From Paragyromitra xinjiangensis (Eukaryota; Ascomycota; Pezizomycetes; Pezizales; Discinaceae), in NCBI GenBank assembly GCA_038503065.1, contig JBCAMK010000008.1, forward strand, positions 1,612,001-1,676,000: DNA of 64,000 nt, read 5' to 3'. The translations under genes were made by a program, and so were the position numbers. Positions 12,478 to 23,837 of the stretch are shown piece after piece. The first letter of the stretch is position 1. Every line of letters begins with the position of its first letter. The notes beneath the pieces are model-generated. The model was not told the DNA's origin. It saw nothing but the letters and a program-made list of their open reading frames with translations, and did no database searches.

Positions 12478-15100
12478 AAGTTATTAATTTTTCAAGTTGT
12501 GGGTTTTAGGTGGTGATTTGGCGGAAATACCCAACAAAAAAAGAAAAGTGCAACATCATGAGCCCTTGGCTTTGGAGGCCCAAGTGTAAGACATGCTATC
12601 TCAACGTCAACTGTTTACTTTCTTCATTACCCCTAATTCTTCCCATTGTTCACCATACAATCTCAAGCAATGGTACGTCCTACTAAACTCACCATTCAAT
12701 TACGAAATGCAAGAGCAGTTCTTCAACAAAATCAAACAGCAGAGAATATCATATTAAATGCACCCAAAATCACATACTCTGAGTCGTTACCAAAAACCCC
12801 TGACGTATGCCGTCAAACCATTTGGAGGAGGGAGAAAAAATTTGCTCAAGCGCAAGCAGTAAAAGAAGCTGAGGTTCAACTACATAAAACAATGGTTTGT
12901 GACTGGCTAACAGGTTTACCATCTACATTATCAGATTTCGAACACAACACATCTTCATCTCAAGTCACATTACAACTATCAACCTCTACCACATTGCCAG
13001 ATAGTAATATAAATATTGGCGAAATTGTAATAGCACCAACACCAACACCAACAGCAAGTTCAAGTCCGGAAAACACGATACAAGAAGGTGATCGTTTTTC
13101 ATATTTTGAAACAAAAGAGCGATGGCCAGAAGGTGCAAGAAAATCACCTACAGCTAAAAAACAAATTTTGGAGCATGGTAATATACCTTTACCAAAATTG
13201 CAAGATTTATATGAAAACTGAAATGATTAAACATTAAATAAAGCTGCTTTTGATTTAACACGAGTCTTGAGATTAAAATCACAATGCCCAAAAGGACAAG
13301 ATCTCATTCGATATCAGCATGTTCTTCAATTTATCAACGTTCAACTTATGTTTCCTTCAAAAACACGAAAAGAACTTGCAAGTCAAGTTGCAGCCGGAGC
13401 AAAGAAGGGTCGAAAAGTTGCTGAACGTATCCTTCGCCATGAAAAAGAATGGATTAGACGACAATCAATCCCTGCGGGATTTCAAGGGAAAACAAGCAAA
13501 GTGATGAGCATGTTGGAAGACGAGGGAACATTATTAGCTGCTCGAAAATATATTGGAGCTGCAGGAAAAAGTACTTTTTCTCAATTCCAAATACTTGCAT
13601 GTGAGATTGAAGAGACTAATTATATTATATAGATGTTACGGGACAGGGATTAGCCAATGCGGTGGTTGCATATTGGAAACAAAAGCGTGATGAAGTGGAC
13701 AATGAACTTTGTCATCAGCTACACAATGTGATTGCCGGTTTGGAAGATTTGGAAACTACAACACCATCACATTTCAATTCAATCACTGGGCTTCCCAACT
13801 GCCTCACCGCACGAACAGCAATTAACTGGCTTCATAAACTTGGATATAAGTGGGTTGATATAAAGAAAGGGCTGTATAAAGACGGACACGATCGAGAGGA
13901 TGTAGTTGAATATCGTCAAACTAAGTTTTTACCACAACTAGCAACTTTACAACCATCATTAAAGGAATGGACTTTGAACGATAATGATACTTTTACACCT
14001 GTGTCATTAGAGTTCAATGGTCAGTTGCGAGTAACTGTTACCCATGATGAATGCACGTTTAATGCAAATGATTGTCGACATCAACAATGGGTTGAAGAAG
14101 GTGGTATGCCATTGCAATCAAAAAGTCGAGGAAAAGGAATCATGGTATCTGACTTTTTGACACCTATTGGTCGTCTTCAAGTACCATCAACTGTCTCTGA
14201 TAATGAGTTACCAACAGGCCGTCGTTTTGCAACAGAAATTCTTGAATGTGGTGGAGACATTTGGTGGAATTGTGCAGATCTTATAAAACAAGTAGTAGAA
14301 CATACTATCCCTATCTTCGAAGTTGCATACCCTGGTTGTCAAGCTGTTTTCTTCTTCGATAATGCTACCGGGCACTCAGCATATGCTACAAATGCTTTAC
14401 GTGCTAGTTCCATGAACTTGACACCTGGAGGTAAACAACCAACAATGCGAGATAGTTTTTTTGATACAATTGCAGGACGGCAAATTCAACGCATGAATTT
14501 TGCATTTGATGATACATCTGTTCCTCGTTTGTGGCGTGGACAACCAAAAGGGTTAAAACGAGTGTTGGAAGAACGTGGGTTATGGAGAAACGGGCTATTG
14601 TTGAAGTGCAAGTATACAGGTCTTGATGGAAAGAAACATGACTCCAAAATTGGCGACTGTATCAGGCTTCGTCAAGGCTTATGTTGTGCACGATCTTTGA
14701 TGGCTATTCAACCAGATTTTCTACAGCAAAAAGGGCTTCTGCAGGAAGCAATAGAAAAACGTGGACACATGGTATTGTTTTACCCAAAATTCCACTGTGA
14801 ATTAAACTTCATTGAATACTATTGGGGCGCTGCAAAACAGTATGCACGAAAAAATTGTGGTTACTCAATTGTGGCATTAAGGGTTATCGCTCTCAAGACG
14901 CTGAGTCGGTATCTCCGGGCCTTTAATATAAATATTAGCGTAAGACACAAATTATGGCTGGTTACCGAGAAGGATATATTTATGGTTCTAATGCTTTCAA
15001 AACAATATATAAAAGCGTAGACGGGTCTCTGAATCAAAAAGTCACATAGGTATGTTTTAATGGTATTACAAGATTTAAAAATTAAAAAATACTGATAAAA
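12478..15100 (+). mobile_element. DDE transposon (Tc1/mariner-IS630-like), boundaries uncertain
   Basis: An AT-rich block with codon use unlike its neighbours carries a transposase reading frame. Its left subterminal region (12497-12570) is homologous to a relic at about 27815-27895, which marks it as part of the element. I could not find a matching inverted repeat on the right, so the right boundary near 15.1 kb is a guess and the copy may be truncated. The base composition contrasts with flanking genes and suggests a different or more recent origin. Confidence 0.6.
12670..15020 (+). pseudogene. DDE transposase, interrupted (introns or decay)
   Basis: Three open segments cover one transposase. 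With introns at 13178..13243 and 13571..13632 the frame closes to 740 aa. Alternatively, the first interruption is two nonsense codons (TGA 13219, TAA 13228), which would be TGG and CAA before C:G-to-T:A change. The catalytic core looks intact: Asp in THDE (codon at 14046), Asp in FFFDNATGH, and Glu in ELNFIEYYWG. The N-terminal part has a helix-turn-helix-like basic region. Near 14940 the frame seems shifted. From there the alternative frame reads RKTQIMAGYREG, then a YKS motif, which resembles the usual C-terminus of this family, while the annotated frame does not. So this copy is probably inactive or at least C-terminally altered. The family is the large DDE_3-like group common in fungal genomes. 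Confidence 0.7.
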
Positions 15101-15201
15101 ATAAACCAACAGTCCTAAGCCCCCATCTACCACATTCCTGTCAAATTCGTGCCTCCTTCAACAACAATCTCAAATGATATTTCCGTGCTTTTCCAACTTC
15201 T

Positions 15202-15589
15202 TCATCTAGTTTTCTTCAAATATGTCATAAACCACATCCAGTCCGAATCCTCACACGGGTATAACTGTCGCGATCGAATAATCCACCTATATCCCACGCA
15301 TAATCTGGACGATAAGTTAGTTATATTCATGCCCTTCTATTTATATCATGATGGTTACTTACTTCAGGTTCATCGACATAGGACCAGAACCGCCAGCTCC
15401 AATTTTTGCGTTTATAAGATCAATACAGGAAATTTTCGATAAACTTACGACCACGCCGTTGGAGATCACCCAAATGGCGTTGTTTCGTGTCTTGATCGCG
15501 GTACGGACAGGTGGCGTCGCTTGTAGTATGATAGAAGTGGTATGATAGGGGTAGTATGATCGAGAGATGGAGATATCGTGAAAGTTCAT
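15202..15589 (-). CDS. Small two-exon hypothetical protein, 109 aa
   Basis: Exons 15589..15363 and 15304..15202 flank a 58-nt intron with consensus GTAAGT donor, AACTAAC branch site and CAG acceptor. The joined frame runs to a TGA without interruption. The product is not recognised. It has a polar N-terminus, a hydrophobic core around NAIWVISNGVVVSL and a Trp/basic C-terminus ending YLKKTR. It lies just downstream of the transposon on the opposite strand. The canonical intron argues for a real gene, or for the remnant of a larger one. Confidence 0.5.
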
Positions 15590-15924
15590 GGTAATTTTTC
15601 TTCTTTATACTTGTATGTCAAGATGCTTTGGCCTTTGTATTTATGTTCTAGTATCTACTTGTATCTCTATTTTGAGGCCATACTTAGTATCTGTATTCAC
15701 GCGTCACGCTCGGCAAGCCATACTTTGGCAAGTTCTATACGAAAATAGGGCCGTCCCATCTTCTTTCCGGCCTGCAGACGAAGTCCTATAGCTCATGAAA
15801 GTCCACTCGCATTGCTCGCGTGAACCCAGAAATCCCCTTTTTTTATAGACACTCGAGCGCACGCTCGGATCAGTACATTCGTTGATCCGTTCCGTTCCCC
15901 TGAATTTCAGCGACCGACCGAGCG

Positions 15925-15925
<1 letters not shown>

Positions 15926-15963
<38 letters not shown>
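15926..15963 (+). repeat. (GCAA)n microsatellite
   Basis: About nine uninterrupted copies of the tetranucleotide GCAA. A related run on the other strand (GCTT) occurs at 51381-51406. Confidence 0.95.
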
Positions 15964-15966
<3 letters not shown>

Positions 15967-16381
15967 TGCGCCCTTCGCAACCCTAACCCACAAAAAACAC
16001 TCGAGGCTCGGTTGCACTATAGGTCACATATAGGTACACCTTTATCGTTTCACGCACTATACAAATTAAATCTCCAATAACTTTCATTTGTCAGCTCTAT
16101 GAGGCGCGCGCGAAGGATACACGTAGTTGCATTTTATTTTTGCTTTGGAGAGAACTATAACTTAGGAGGCACGCATGCCCAAAGGTAAATGGATAGATAG
16201 AGTTACAAATAATGCAGTCGGAAGGTATCATAATCCATACAGTTATATGTGCCTAATTATAGTGGGGTAAGTACATGTAAGCAAGCAACAGGTGACAGCT
16301 GAGAATCCTAGCTCTGGTTTGCTCACCAGTCCATGAATGAATGGCTTGGGATACACGACATACATAACTAGATATAGCCTA

Positions 16382-16607
16382 CCGTATTATCTGGTGAAAT
16401 TCAGTTTGGCGCTAGTGGGTGGAACATACATCGATGTGCATAAAAAGAAAGAAATCAGGTTGAATCCACGGAAATCAAAAGTACTAACACAAAAATGGTG
16501 TAGAGAAGCACTGATAGAGCTTAGACCAGCTGTATTCCTTTCTTTTTATGTACGTTAATGTATGTTCAACCCACTAGCGCCAAACCGAATTTCACCAGAT
16601 AATACGG
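16382..16607. mobile_element. Near-palindromic MITE-like element, 226 bp, CCGTATTATC family
   Basis: The left arm starts CCGTATTATCTGGTGAAATT and the right arm, reverse-complemented, starts identically. The arms stay paired for about 75 nt with roughly ten percent mismatches, leaving a loop of about 70 nt. TA flanks are at 16380-16381 and 16608-16609. There is no ORF of note. The terminal CCGTATTATCT is shared with the element at 58578-58784. Confidence 0.8.
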
Positions 16608-17239
16608 TACTTGATCTAATATTGGGGGTTTATCGTCCGTTGTCAATGCATAGGCAAATTTGCAAAGTGAAAGCTTATTCATATTCCTCCCCTAGCTTTA
16701 TTCGAATTAGTAATCCAATAGTAGCCAATGAACTCCAATCAATCATGCCCGAGCCTCATTCCATCTGTAGACCCCTAATGCCCAATGGCTTGGTGATGTG
16801 AACACAAGAAACTCACTAAGCCTGATTGGGTTTGACTCCAGACAACCCTGATGCGTTGTTTGCGTTATCGAGATGGTTAACTGAATATCAACCAGTATAC
16901 GGTAAAAATTATTGGGAAACCAGGGTCTGCGAGCAGGGCCTTGTGGCAAAACCTCCTGCTGGAGTTTCCACTGAGGGCTTCAAGAATCAATAACAATCTC
17001 GAAAATCGAATCTCATATTTCCTGGCTTTTTTACTGTTCATTGTACCTGCTGGGACGTTACCACTAATATGCTCGCCTTGAGCAAGATAAAGGTTGAAGC
17101 CTCCTATTAGAGGCTATGTACCTCCATGAATGTTCTTAACTTTGTGGAAATTGTCACTTCGAGCTCAGGGTTACCTAGAAACGCGGATTCTTAGCCCTAC
17201 TACTCGTGGGGCCGTTCCGAAGTTGCGCACGCTAGCGCA

Positions 17240-17660
17240 GCAGAAGGTTTTAGCTACATGTAGTGTAAATTAAATACATCACACTAACCCTAAATTGGTT
17301 ATTTGAGGGAAGTTTAACAAGCACAGCCGCGCCTGAATACCCGCTGCCAGCGAAGTTTCCCCGTCTTTGAACAGCAGGCTGCGTTTTAGAAACGAACACA
17401 ATCTTGCGGTGCTCACACCGTTCCGGTAGATCCGAACCTCTTAGTACGTAGTCAAATAGCCTTAGACTAAAAGAAAAAGTTCCGAAAGTCCCTTTCATCT
17501 ATGTATGACAATGCAGGTAGAGGCATAGTTCCACGGACGCTTTTGTACAGTAAATAAATTTTCACTCCAGATACTGGTGGCAATTGGACAAATAAGACCC
17601 TGATGAGGTTCTCTTGTAACATTGAAACGACGTGACTGCCGCTATCAAAAGCCAATGACT
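17240..17660 (-). pseudogene. Possible decayed coding sequence
   Basis: Two overlapping minus-strand ORFs (17655..17467 and 17498..17250) have protein-like composition. A polypyrimidine-AG (CTTTTTCTTTTAG) falls between them, so a splice could connect them, but I found no matching donor of good quality. I recognise no family. It may be a remnant of a lost gene. Confidence 0.2.
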
Positions 17661-18037
17661 ATCACATTGTCATTCCACCTTCCGCTTGATGGATTCCAAG
17701 GCGGAGTCTTTTCGTGTTCTGTTATGATGTAAGACTGTCGGCCTTAGGCCTCAATAAGGTTTGCCCATGGCGTTGCAACAGTCGACCACCCCTTTGCGCT
17801 GCCAGCACGAACTAAGTTCTTAGAAACGTATGTTTTATGACGCACACAACACCGTCCCACTAGTCTAATTAGCTTTATCTGGCAAGTCTAAGAATTTCCG
17901 TGCTCGGGTTACGCTATTTCGAGTAAGTTAAACCTAGCCTCTAGATGCGTTAGGTGAGTTCATCTGCTTCTTAGTGTTGGCGATGTAGAGTACTCTTAGA
18001 ACCATACTTAGCCGCAAAAGAGCCCATAACCTATTAA

Positions 18038-18253
18038 CTACGGCTTGAGCGACTGATGTCGTAGAAATTCGTTGACAACCTTGGGAAACACCTTAATCAA
18101 TATCGCCATAACTAAACAAGTAATTCCGGGCGGTGGATATTCCAATGACAAAAAGGTATATTTTATTGGCGTGGCAAAGTGTGTTAAGAACAGTGCGCCT
18201 ATCATAAAAATTTTTCGAACAGCCACCAAAAGTACTACATATTTTATTGCCAT
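18038..18253 (-). pseudogene. Hydrophobic ORF, possible remnant of a membrane-protein gene
   Basis: This 71-codon minus-strand ORF is strongly hydrophobic with two or three potential membrane spans. Upstream minus-strand sequence near 18560-18420 reads TLLIKPFMVYGSFRAVDAV in one frame, also protein-like, but stops and frame changes separate the pieces. No family was recognised. Confidence 0.2.
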
Positions 18254-18629
18254 GGTTTTTCCCGAAGAGCCGAGAGAAAGATTAGATTTCGCCTCTTGAA
18301 ATTGTCATTCTCCAAATCCGGTGGTGGCGGGCACTACCATATAGCAAGATAGCCCTTTTACTTACGTCGTTGACAACCAACGTTGCTACTCGTGATACAA
18401 TCGGTTATTCAATATTACAGGGATTCGAACCAATCGAGATATGGGCGAATATGGTGAGAAACAGCATCAACAGCCCGAAAACTCCCATAAACCATAAATG
18501 GCTTGATCAACAAAGTGGCGGTGCCATACATCACTGCTTTGAGTCTCGTTCACCCAATAGGACGTCCCTCTTCATCAGAATCCTTGTGTCATCGAATACC
18601 CGATGGTATCACGAGTATACGGTACCGTA

Positions 18630-18780
18630 GGGACGTGAGAGAACGGCCTGGGCGGATGTTCGAATGTTGGCCGATTTTGACTAGTTTTGGCCAATCAGGA
18701 GTTTGGTACAAATAGAAACGGGCAATTTTTGCTGGCGCCACTCTGACCAGCATTCGAACATCCGCCCAGGCTGTTCCATG
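18630..18780. mobile_element. Foldback element, about 140-150 bp
   Basis: The left arm contains GGCCTGGGCGGATGTTCGAA (from about 18645) and the right arm carries its reverse complement up to 18775. The match extends for about 30 nt. The outer ends are less certain; a TA occurs at 18628-18629 and 18781-18782. There is no ORF inside. Confidence 0.55.
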
Positions 18781-19561
18781 TACTTAGCCTAACTAAGGGT
18801 TGTGGCTTACTTACGTGGCAAATACTGGCACCAGTCAGCCACAGGTAGATGATACTCTTGAAACAAGGCAGGTTACTGTTTTAGAATTTCCGTTGGTGCT
18901 CAAAGGACCACTGAGCCCTGCACAATTTTCGCTACGGTACCGGTGCGCGTGGCCGCTACCTAACCAGCTATTTATCATACTCCACATACCATCTAACCTA
19001 TCACGTAATAATACATGGCTAGTTTCTAATCTAATTGAACCTACAACAGATAAATCAGTAACTTTAAACTTTTACTAGATACTTACTCAGTTACTATTTC
19101 TGGCTAGGTATCGAGAAGGAAATTGCCAATCATTCTTTAATGGCTCCCTTATTACGATAATAACACGGGGCTAGGTTGTAATGAAAATTTTACGTGTTAA
19201 GCCAGATAACTTCGGGCTATGTCATCCTCCGAGTATATGTCAGTCAGGTCTAGCGCAGGATAGAAATCCAGAGCAGAGTCCTCGAGATTTGTAGTATGGC
19301 CCTAAGATTCTCTTCCATTCAAGTGTCCTTAATTGCCAGCACTATTGAATTTGTCAAATTTTGGGTTATATACATTGTTTAGCATTTAATTTCACGGGGG
19401 GAAGGGTTTTGAAAGAATATTTTCAGGTGGCTCTGCGCTGCTGTGGCGATTAAAAGTCGAAGCTTTATTTCGGTTTTCATGCTAACCTGGACCTAAACTA
19501 AGAACGGATCCTGACACTTCAATACTAAAATGGGCCTAGCTTCGAATATACAAAGGTTCTA

Positions 19562-19677
19562 CTTGTTATCCAGCATACGAACTAGGGGGTAGCTTTGTAT
19601 ATTGAGAAGTCTCAGCACAGTCCCATAGCATACAAAGCCACACACCCCTTGTTTTCCGATTCATACTGGAGAACAAG
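19562..19677. mobile_element. Foldback (MITE-like) element, 116 bp, TA flanked
   Basis: The left arm starts CTTGTTATCCAGCATACGAA. The right arm, reverse-complemented, starts CTTGTTCTCCAGTATGAA. Inner segments (CTTTGTATA and its complement) also pair. TA flanks at 19560-19561 and 19678-19679. Confidence 0.55.
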
Positions 19678-20494
19678 TAGTATCTGTGGGGCGTTAGCGA
19701 TTCGTCGCCAGCAGTGCGCTATGCTCGGCAGTATCAGCTGCTAACGGAAGACAGGCTGTTTGATGGGACTTAGGAAATCCAATTATTTGTTCTCATAGCA
19801 ATACTCTAGCTCTTAGGGGCCGCTTTTCGAGTCACTCAGAAGAAATACTTTGTGTGGCTAGGAATCCGTGCACCAGACCCTTTGCATTTGACTGAGTAGA
19901 TGTAATAGAAGGCTTCAGCGAGGTCCTTCACTGCTCGGGTTAGTAACAAAGGATCTGTAGTTCCTATTATAATGTGATAGGGAGACGGAAAAGAGCTACC
20001 CAAAGTAGGATATATGTATTAAATAACACTGATGTTGAGTTTTGTGAACAACGCTTAGAAGAGTCATTCATGTTAGCGAAAACGGAGCTTGAGGAGGAGT
20101 TTGAATGTTCGCTATCTATTGCTGTAGAACACTAGAGCGCAATAATCTCAGGGCAAACACAGCAGCTAGCTATACTAAAATTTAGTCAATCTAGATCTGT
20201 TCACATAAAATTTTCTTGGTGGAGCTGCCTTGTAAAGCCGTTGCCATAGTATCACTTTCTCTTGCCTGCGCCACACGAGTCACTGCTCCGCCTAGTTACT
20301 CGTGACCAGACCCCCAGATAACCGACGCGAGTTATCGGCGACATAAGTTACCCAAGGCATAGTAAGTTACGAAAAATTCGGTAAGGCTTACAAGGGGCCA
20401 TTAAAAAGCGTTTAAGATCGCTCTATAAAGTAAAGGAGAGAGCTCTCTCCCACCACAAAACCCAAACGTCGACCCCTAGAAGCAACAACACATT

Positions 20495-21625
20495 ATGTCT
20501 CGCCACTTAAGTGCATTCCGCCTAAGGCGCTCGAAATCCTCTCAATCTAAACAAAGCTTAGATGAGAAATCTCACGACACTCCTTCGCCTTTGGCTTCAC
20601 CTACTCTTACAAGTCACCCGCGTACTCTTTCAGGACTGCCGCCGCCAGCCTACTCACCACAAGACTCTGCGCCAACGTCGCCTACCAGTTTTCAGCGCGC
20701 CACTCTGCAATTTCCACCTAATCCCCAAGATGTAGCAGCAATGCTGTCCTCCAATTCCCCCCACTATGCAGCAGGGGGGTTACCTCCTAATAATCAAGAT
20801 CCTCTGTCATGGGCCCCCCCCAATACCCAACCTGTTCCTCCAACGTTCCCCCCTAACCCCCAGGTCCCTATGCCCTACGTTACTCGTTATGATATACCAC
20901 CATCAAATTTTGCGAGTCCGCCAACGGATCTAGTGGACCGTCGCTACTCTTTCCGCGATAATAGGGAAGTAGGTGCCAGTCATTATGAAGGTCTCGCTCG
21001 GTTTGACACCGTCTTCTTGATCGATGACAGCGGTTCTATGTCAGGTGCCAACTGGAGGCAAACATCGGCAGCGCTCGAGGCGATAGTACCGATATGTACC
21101 GCACATGATTCCGATGGTGTCGATATCTACTTCCTTAACAATCCTATTGTGCATACGAACATCCGCTCGTCTGCCGAGGTTCTCTCGATCTTCTCAAATA
21201 TACGTCCTGCAGGTGCTACCCCGACTGGGAAACGGCTTGGGGAATTATTCGCCCTGTATCTCAAGTCGTACAGGCGAAACCAGAATATCAAGCCTATGAA
21301 TATTATCGTTATCACCGATGGCGAGCCAACAGATCCTCAGAAACTGGAGAAAGTTATCGTTAACACCGCCAAGGAACTTGACAATCTTGAAGCTCAGGAA
21401 AGGCAAATTGGTGTTCAGTTTTTCCAGGTTGGGAGTGACGAGGCTGCTACGGAAAGTTTGGAGGAGCTTGACAACTCGCTTGTTGAAGAATGGGGTGTGA
21501 GAGATATGGTCGACACTGTGAGCTGGAAGAAGATGAACGAGGGAAATGGATTATCTGCTGATGGCATTTTAAAAGTGGTAATGGGAGCGGTTGATAAACA
21601 TCTAGACAGGAAAAGAAAGTTTTAG
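20495..21625 (+). CDS. von Willebrand factor A domain protein
   Basis: This intronless gene encodes 376 aa. Residues 1-150 are Pro/Ser/Asn-rich and probably disordered. A vWA domain follows from about residue 168. The MIDAS metal site is complete: D177-D-S179-G-S181, then the Thr in GATPTGK, then the Asp in ITDGEPTD. Family members bind protein ligands through a divalent metal; in fungi this cytosolic architecture is common but has no single role. No signal peptide or transmembrane segment is visible. The ATG follows a CACATT context, and the upstream sequence is gene-free for several kb. The short C-terminus ends in a basic DRKRKF. Confidence 0.92.
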   Translation: MSRHLSAFRLRRSKSSQSKQSLDEKSHDTPSPLASPTLTSHPRTLSGLPPPAYSPQDSAPTSPTSFQRATLQFPPNPQDVAAMLSSNSPHYAAGGLPPNNQDPLSWAPPNTQPVPPTFPPNPQVPMPYVTRYDIPPSNFASPPTDLVDRRYSFRDNREVGASHYEGLARFDTVFLIDDSGSMSGANWRQTSAALEAIVPICTAHDSDGVDIYFLNNPIVHTNIRSSAEVLSIFSNIRPAGATPTGKRLGELFALYLKSYRRNQNIKPMNIIVITDGEPTDPQKLEKVIVNTAKELDNLEAQERQIGVQFFQVGSDEAATESLEELDNSLVEEWGVRDMVDTVSWKKMNEGNGLSADGILKVVMGAVDKHLDRKRKF

Positions 21626-23837
21626 ATGACGGGCAGCTGATTGCGGGACTTAAGATTTCGTTTCTCGTGTTTTCCTTTGACAGTTTTCATTCTTATCGCC
21701 TCTTCCTTTCTTGTCTACAATTTTACCCGGACGAAAATTTAATAATCCAAAGTACGGTGATAATTGGGCGAAAGGTACTATAGTCACTTCCGGTTAACCA
21801 ATCACAAACTTCGTGGTCATTGTAGCTGGCTATTTTGGCATTTATAGGCAGGTTTTTGTCTTTTTCGTGGCTTGTAGCTCAATTATGGCTTATTATGGTG
21901 GTGGCCCGGTTTTTTTGCAATTTTAAAAGTTCTCAACAAAATAGAATTCTCTCAATAGTAATGAGGTGCTAATCTACAACGTCATATTTTCTCGTTTTTA
22001 GTCCTGTAGCAGACCTACTCGGGCCAGGGGATAAGTATTGGGACTTACTAGGGTGTCACAGATCTAAGCAGTCTGTATTTCGCTGTATTTCGTAGTGCCA
22101 CGGATCTGTGTGACCGTTATATTTCCCTTTCAGGGTGTCCCAATACTTCCCCCCTGAGTACATTTCAGATTTCTAGAAAAATACAAAGACCATACGATCA
22201 GTGCATAGCAGCCAGGCAATGCAGTATACCACCTCCAATATAGTTCAACTTATTGTCATACGACAATATGTAGACTCCATGCTACGATAACCTAATAATT
22301 GGAGTACCTGCTACTAGCCGTTGTGTCTAGAGAGGTCGGTAGCTTGGTGTGTGGAGTCGGTCTCCTCCGTCTAAGCCACGGCTGCAACACGTAATTGAGC
22401 GACCCTATTGGAACAAACAATGAAGCCTGATGCTCGGACGTCTCTCAAACTGAGGCTCTCGTTTTAAATTTCGCAGGCACTCCAAATCGGAATATAGCGC
22501 TTGTTCCCAATCATACCTCACCAGGAGTGTTGGTCGCAAATTGTTTATGCCTGGCAAACAAACAGCGCATAGGCTGCGGGTAGACTGAGCATCAGGCGAC
22601 GGCCTCGCTCTACCATAATTCTATCTGGGTATGAAGCGGTAGAATGCGCAGCCGGTAGCCCAAAGGCACAGATAAATAGAATTACTATTTGTGATGTTAC
22701 TGATTGTCTATGCTATTTTTCGCGAGAATTCGTTCATTGCTTTTTAACGGCTTCGCCCATGCGAACGCTACTTATTATCAGTTGTTATTTTGTCATTTTT
22801 TCTTTCCAGCCGATGCGCCCTTCCAGTAGCGATCTTAAGCACTCAAGGCAGAGACTCCAAGGCTGCCACCGCTAGATATATCCGACATGTTTGTGATGTG
22901 GAACATGATGAAAGGGACATCCTCTCACCAGGCCTGGGATACCTATGATGTTTCAATTCACACTGTTTCATGTTATCGGCCTCTAGTCGCGTTCCGTGGT
23001 CATGGCGTCAGGTCCTGAGATGCGTTTTAGCCTTAGTTATGAGCGAGGTGGACACCCACAATCGAGGCTGTTGTACGCTCCAGGCCGCAAAGATTCACTC
23101 ATTACTGAGTAGCAAACATACTCCTAAAGATGAACCGATTTGAGAGTCTTTAGATAGGATTGGATTGTTGGTATGTAGATAGATATTCTTGTTAAAGAGT
23201 AGAGTCTTCACGATGCATGATGGGTCCTCTCGATATTTGTAATTATATCCATAGGTACAAACCCCTAGGCATAGTCTACAGGATACATGTGATTATATTT
23301 GGGAAATTAGCTTAATTATAAGTATATATATAGAAGAACTAGGAGTTACTTGGTCGTACGGATGTATATCGAGAATAGGGGCGCTGGTGGATAGGAGAAA
23401 GTTGGCTAGAGGCTTATTAGATAGGTTACTGGGGAAAGCTGATAAAGGGTATGCGAGTGAGTTTTTATGATGGTATTTAATTTATTAGTGAGGCTCAGGG
23501 TATGGACCAGCCAGACAATGGGGGAACCATTGATTATCTAAAAAAATATCTTGAAGATTATTGAACCGGTTACCCCTCTTTTGTGATTGTGGGACAGGAA
23601 TGCTGTTCTTATGCAACAATGGAGGCTTATGAGCAATGTGATCGGTTGGATCGTCGCTTTGATCGATAAGAATTGATTTTTGGCCCCGCACAAGGCTGGG
23701 GCTTGAGGTAAATGTAGCACACGCGTAGGAAGAGGCGTTTTCTGCTTAAGAGCCTAGTAGCAGCTCAGAATTCTCGCAAAGCTCTGCAAGCCCCTCAGCC
23801 GAGAGCCCTACTTCGCCAGATTATTCGGAGAATCAAT
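21626..23837. other. 2.2-kb intergenic region with one foldback element
   Basis: Contains the 3' flank of the vWA gene, a foldback element at 22018-22158, and the promoter side of the AAA ATPase gene. Other ORFs here are short and unsupported. Confidence 0.55.
22018..22158. mobile_element. Foldback (MITE-like) element, 141 bp, TA flanked
   Basis: The left end CTCGGGCCAGGGGATAAGTA and the reverse complement of the right end CTCAGGGGGGAAGTATTGGG pair over TAAGTATTGGGAC. A second inner palindrome pairs GTCACAGATC with GATCTGTGTGAC. TA flanks at 22016-22017 and 22159-22160. Noncoding. Confidence 0.6.

Larger units (their letters stand above)
15590..20494. other. 4.9-kb gene-poor region with foldback elements and decayed coding traces
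   Basis: Holds an AAGC microsatellite (15926-15963) and foldback elements at 16382-16607, about 18630-18780, and 19562-19677. Minus-strand traces between about 17250 and 18600 read like broken coding sequence. One is a 71-codon hydrophobic ORF at 18253-18038; another is a segment around 17450-17260 with the peptide SDLPERCEHRK. Neither joins into a recognisable protein. Confidence 0.5.

Noticed and set aside
18420..18435. tRNA-like B-box on the minus strand (GGTTCGAATCC)
   Set aside because: No acceptor, D or anticodon stem in the surrounding sequence.
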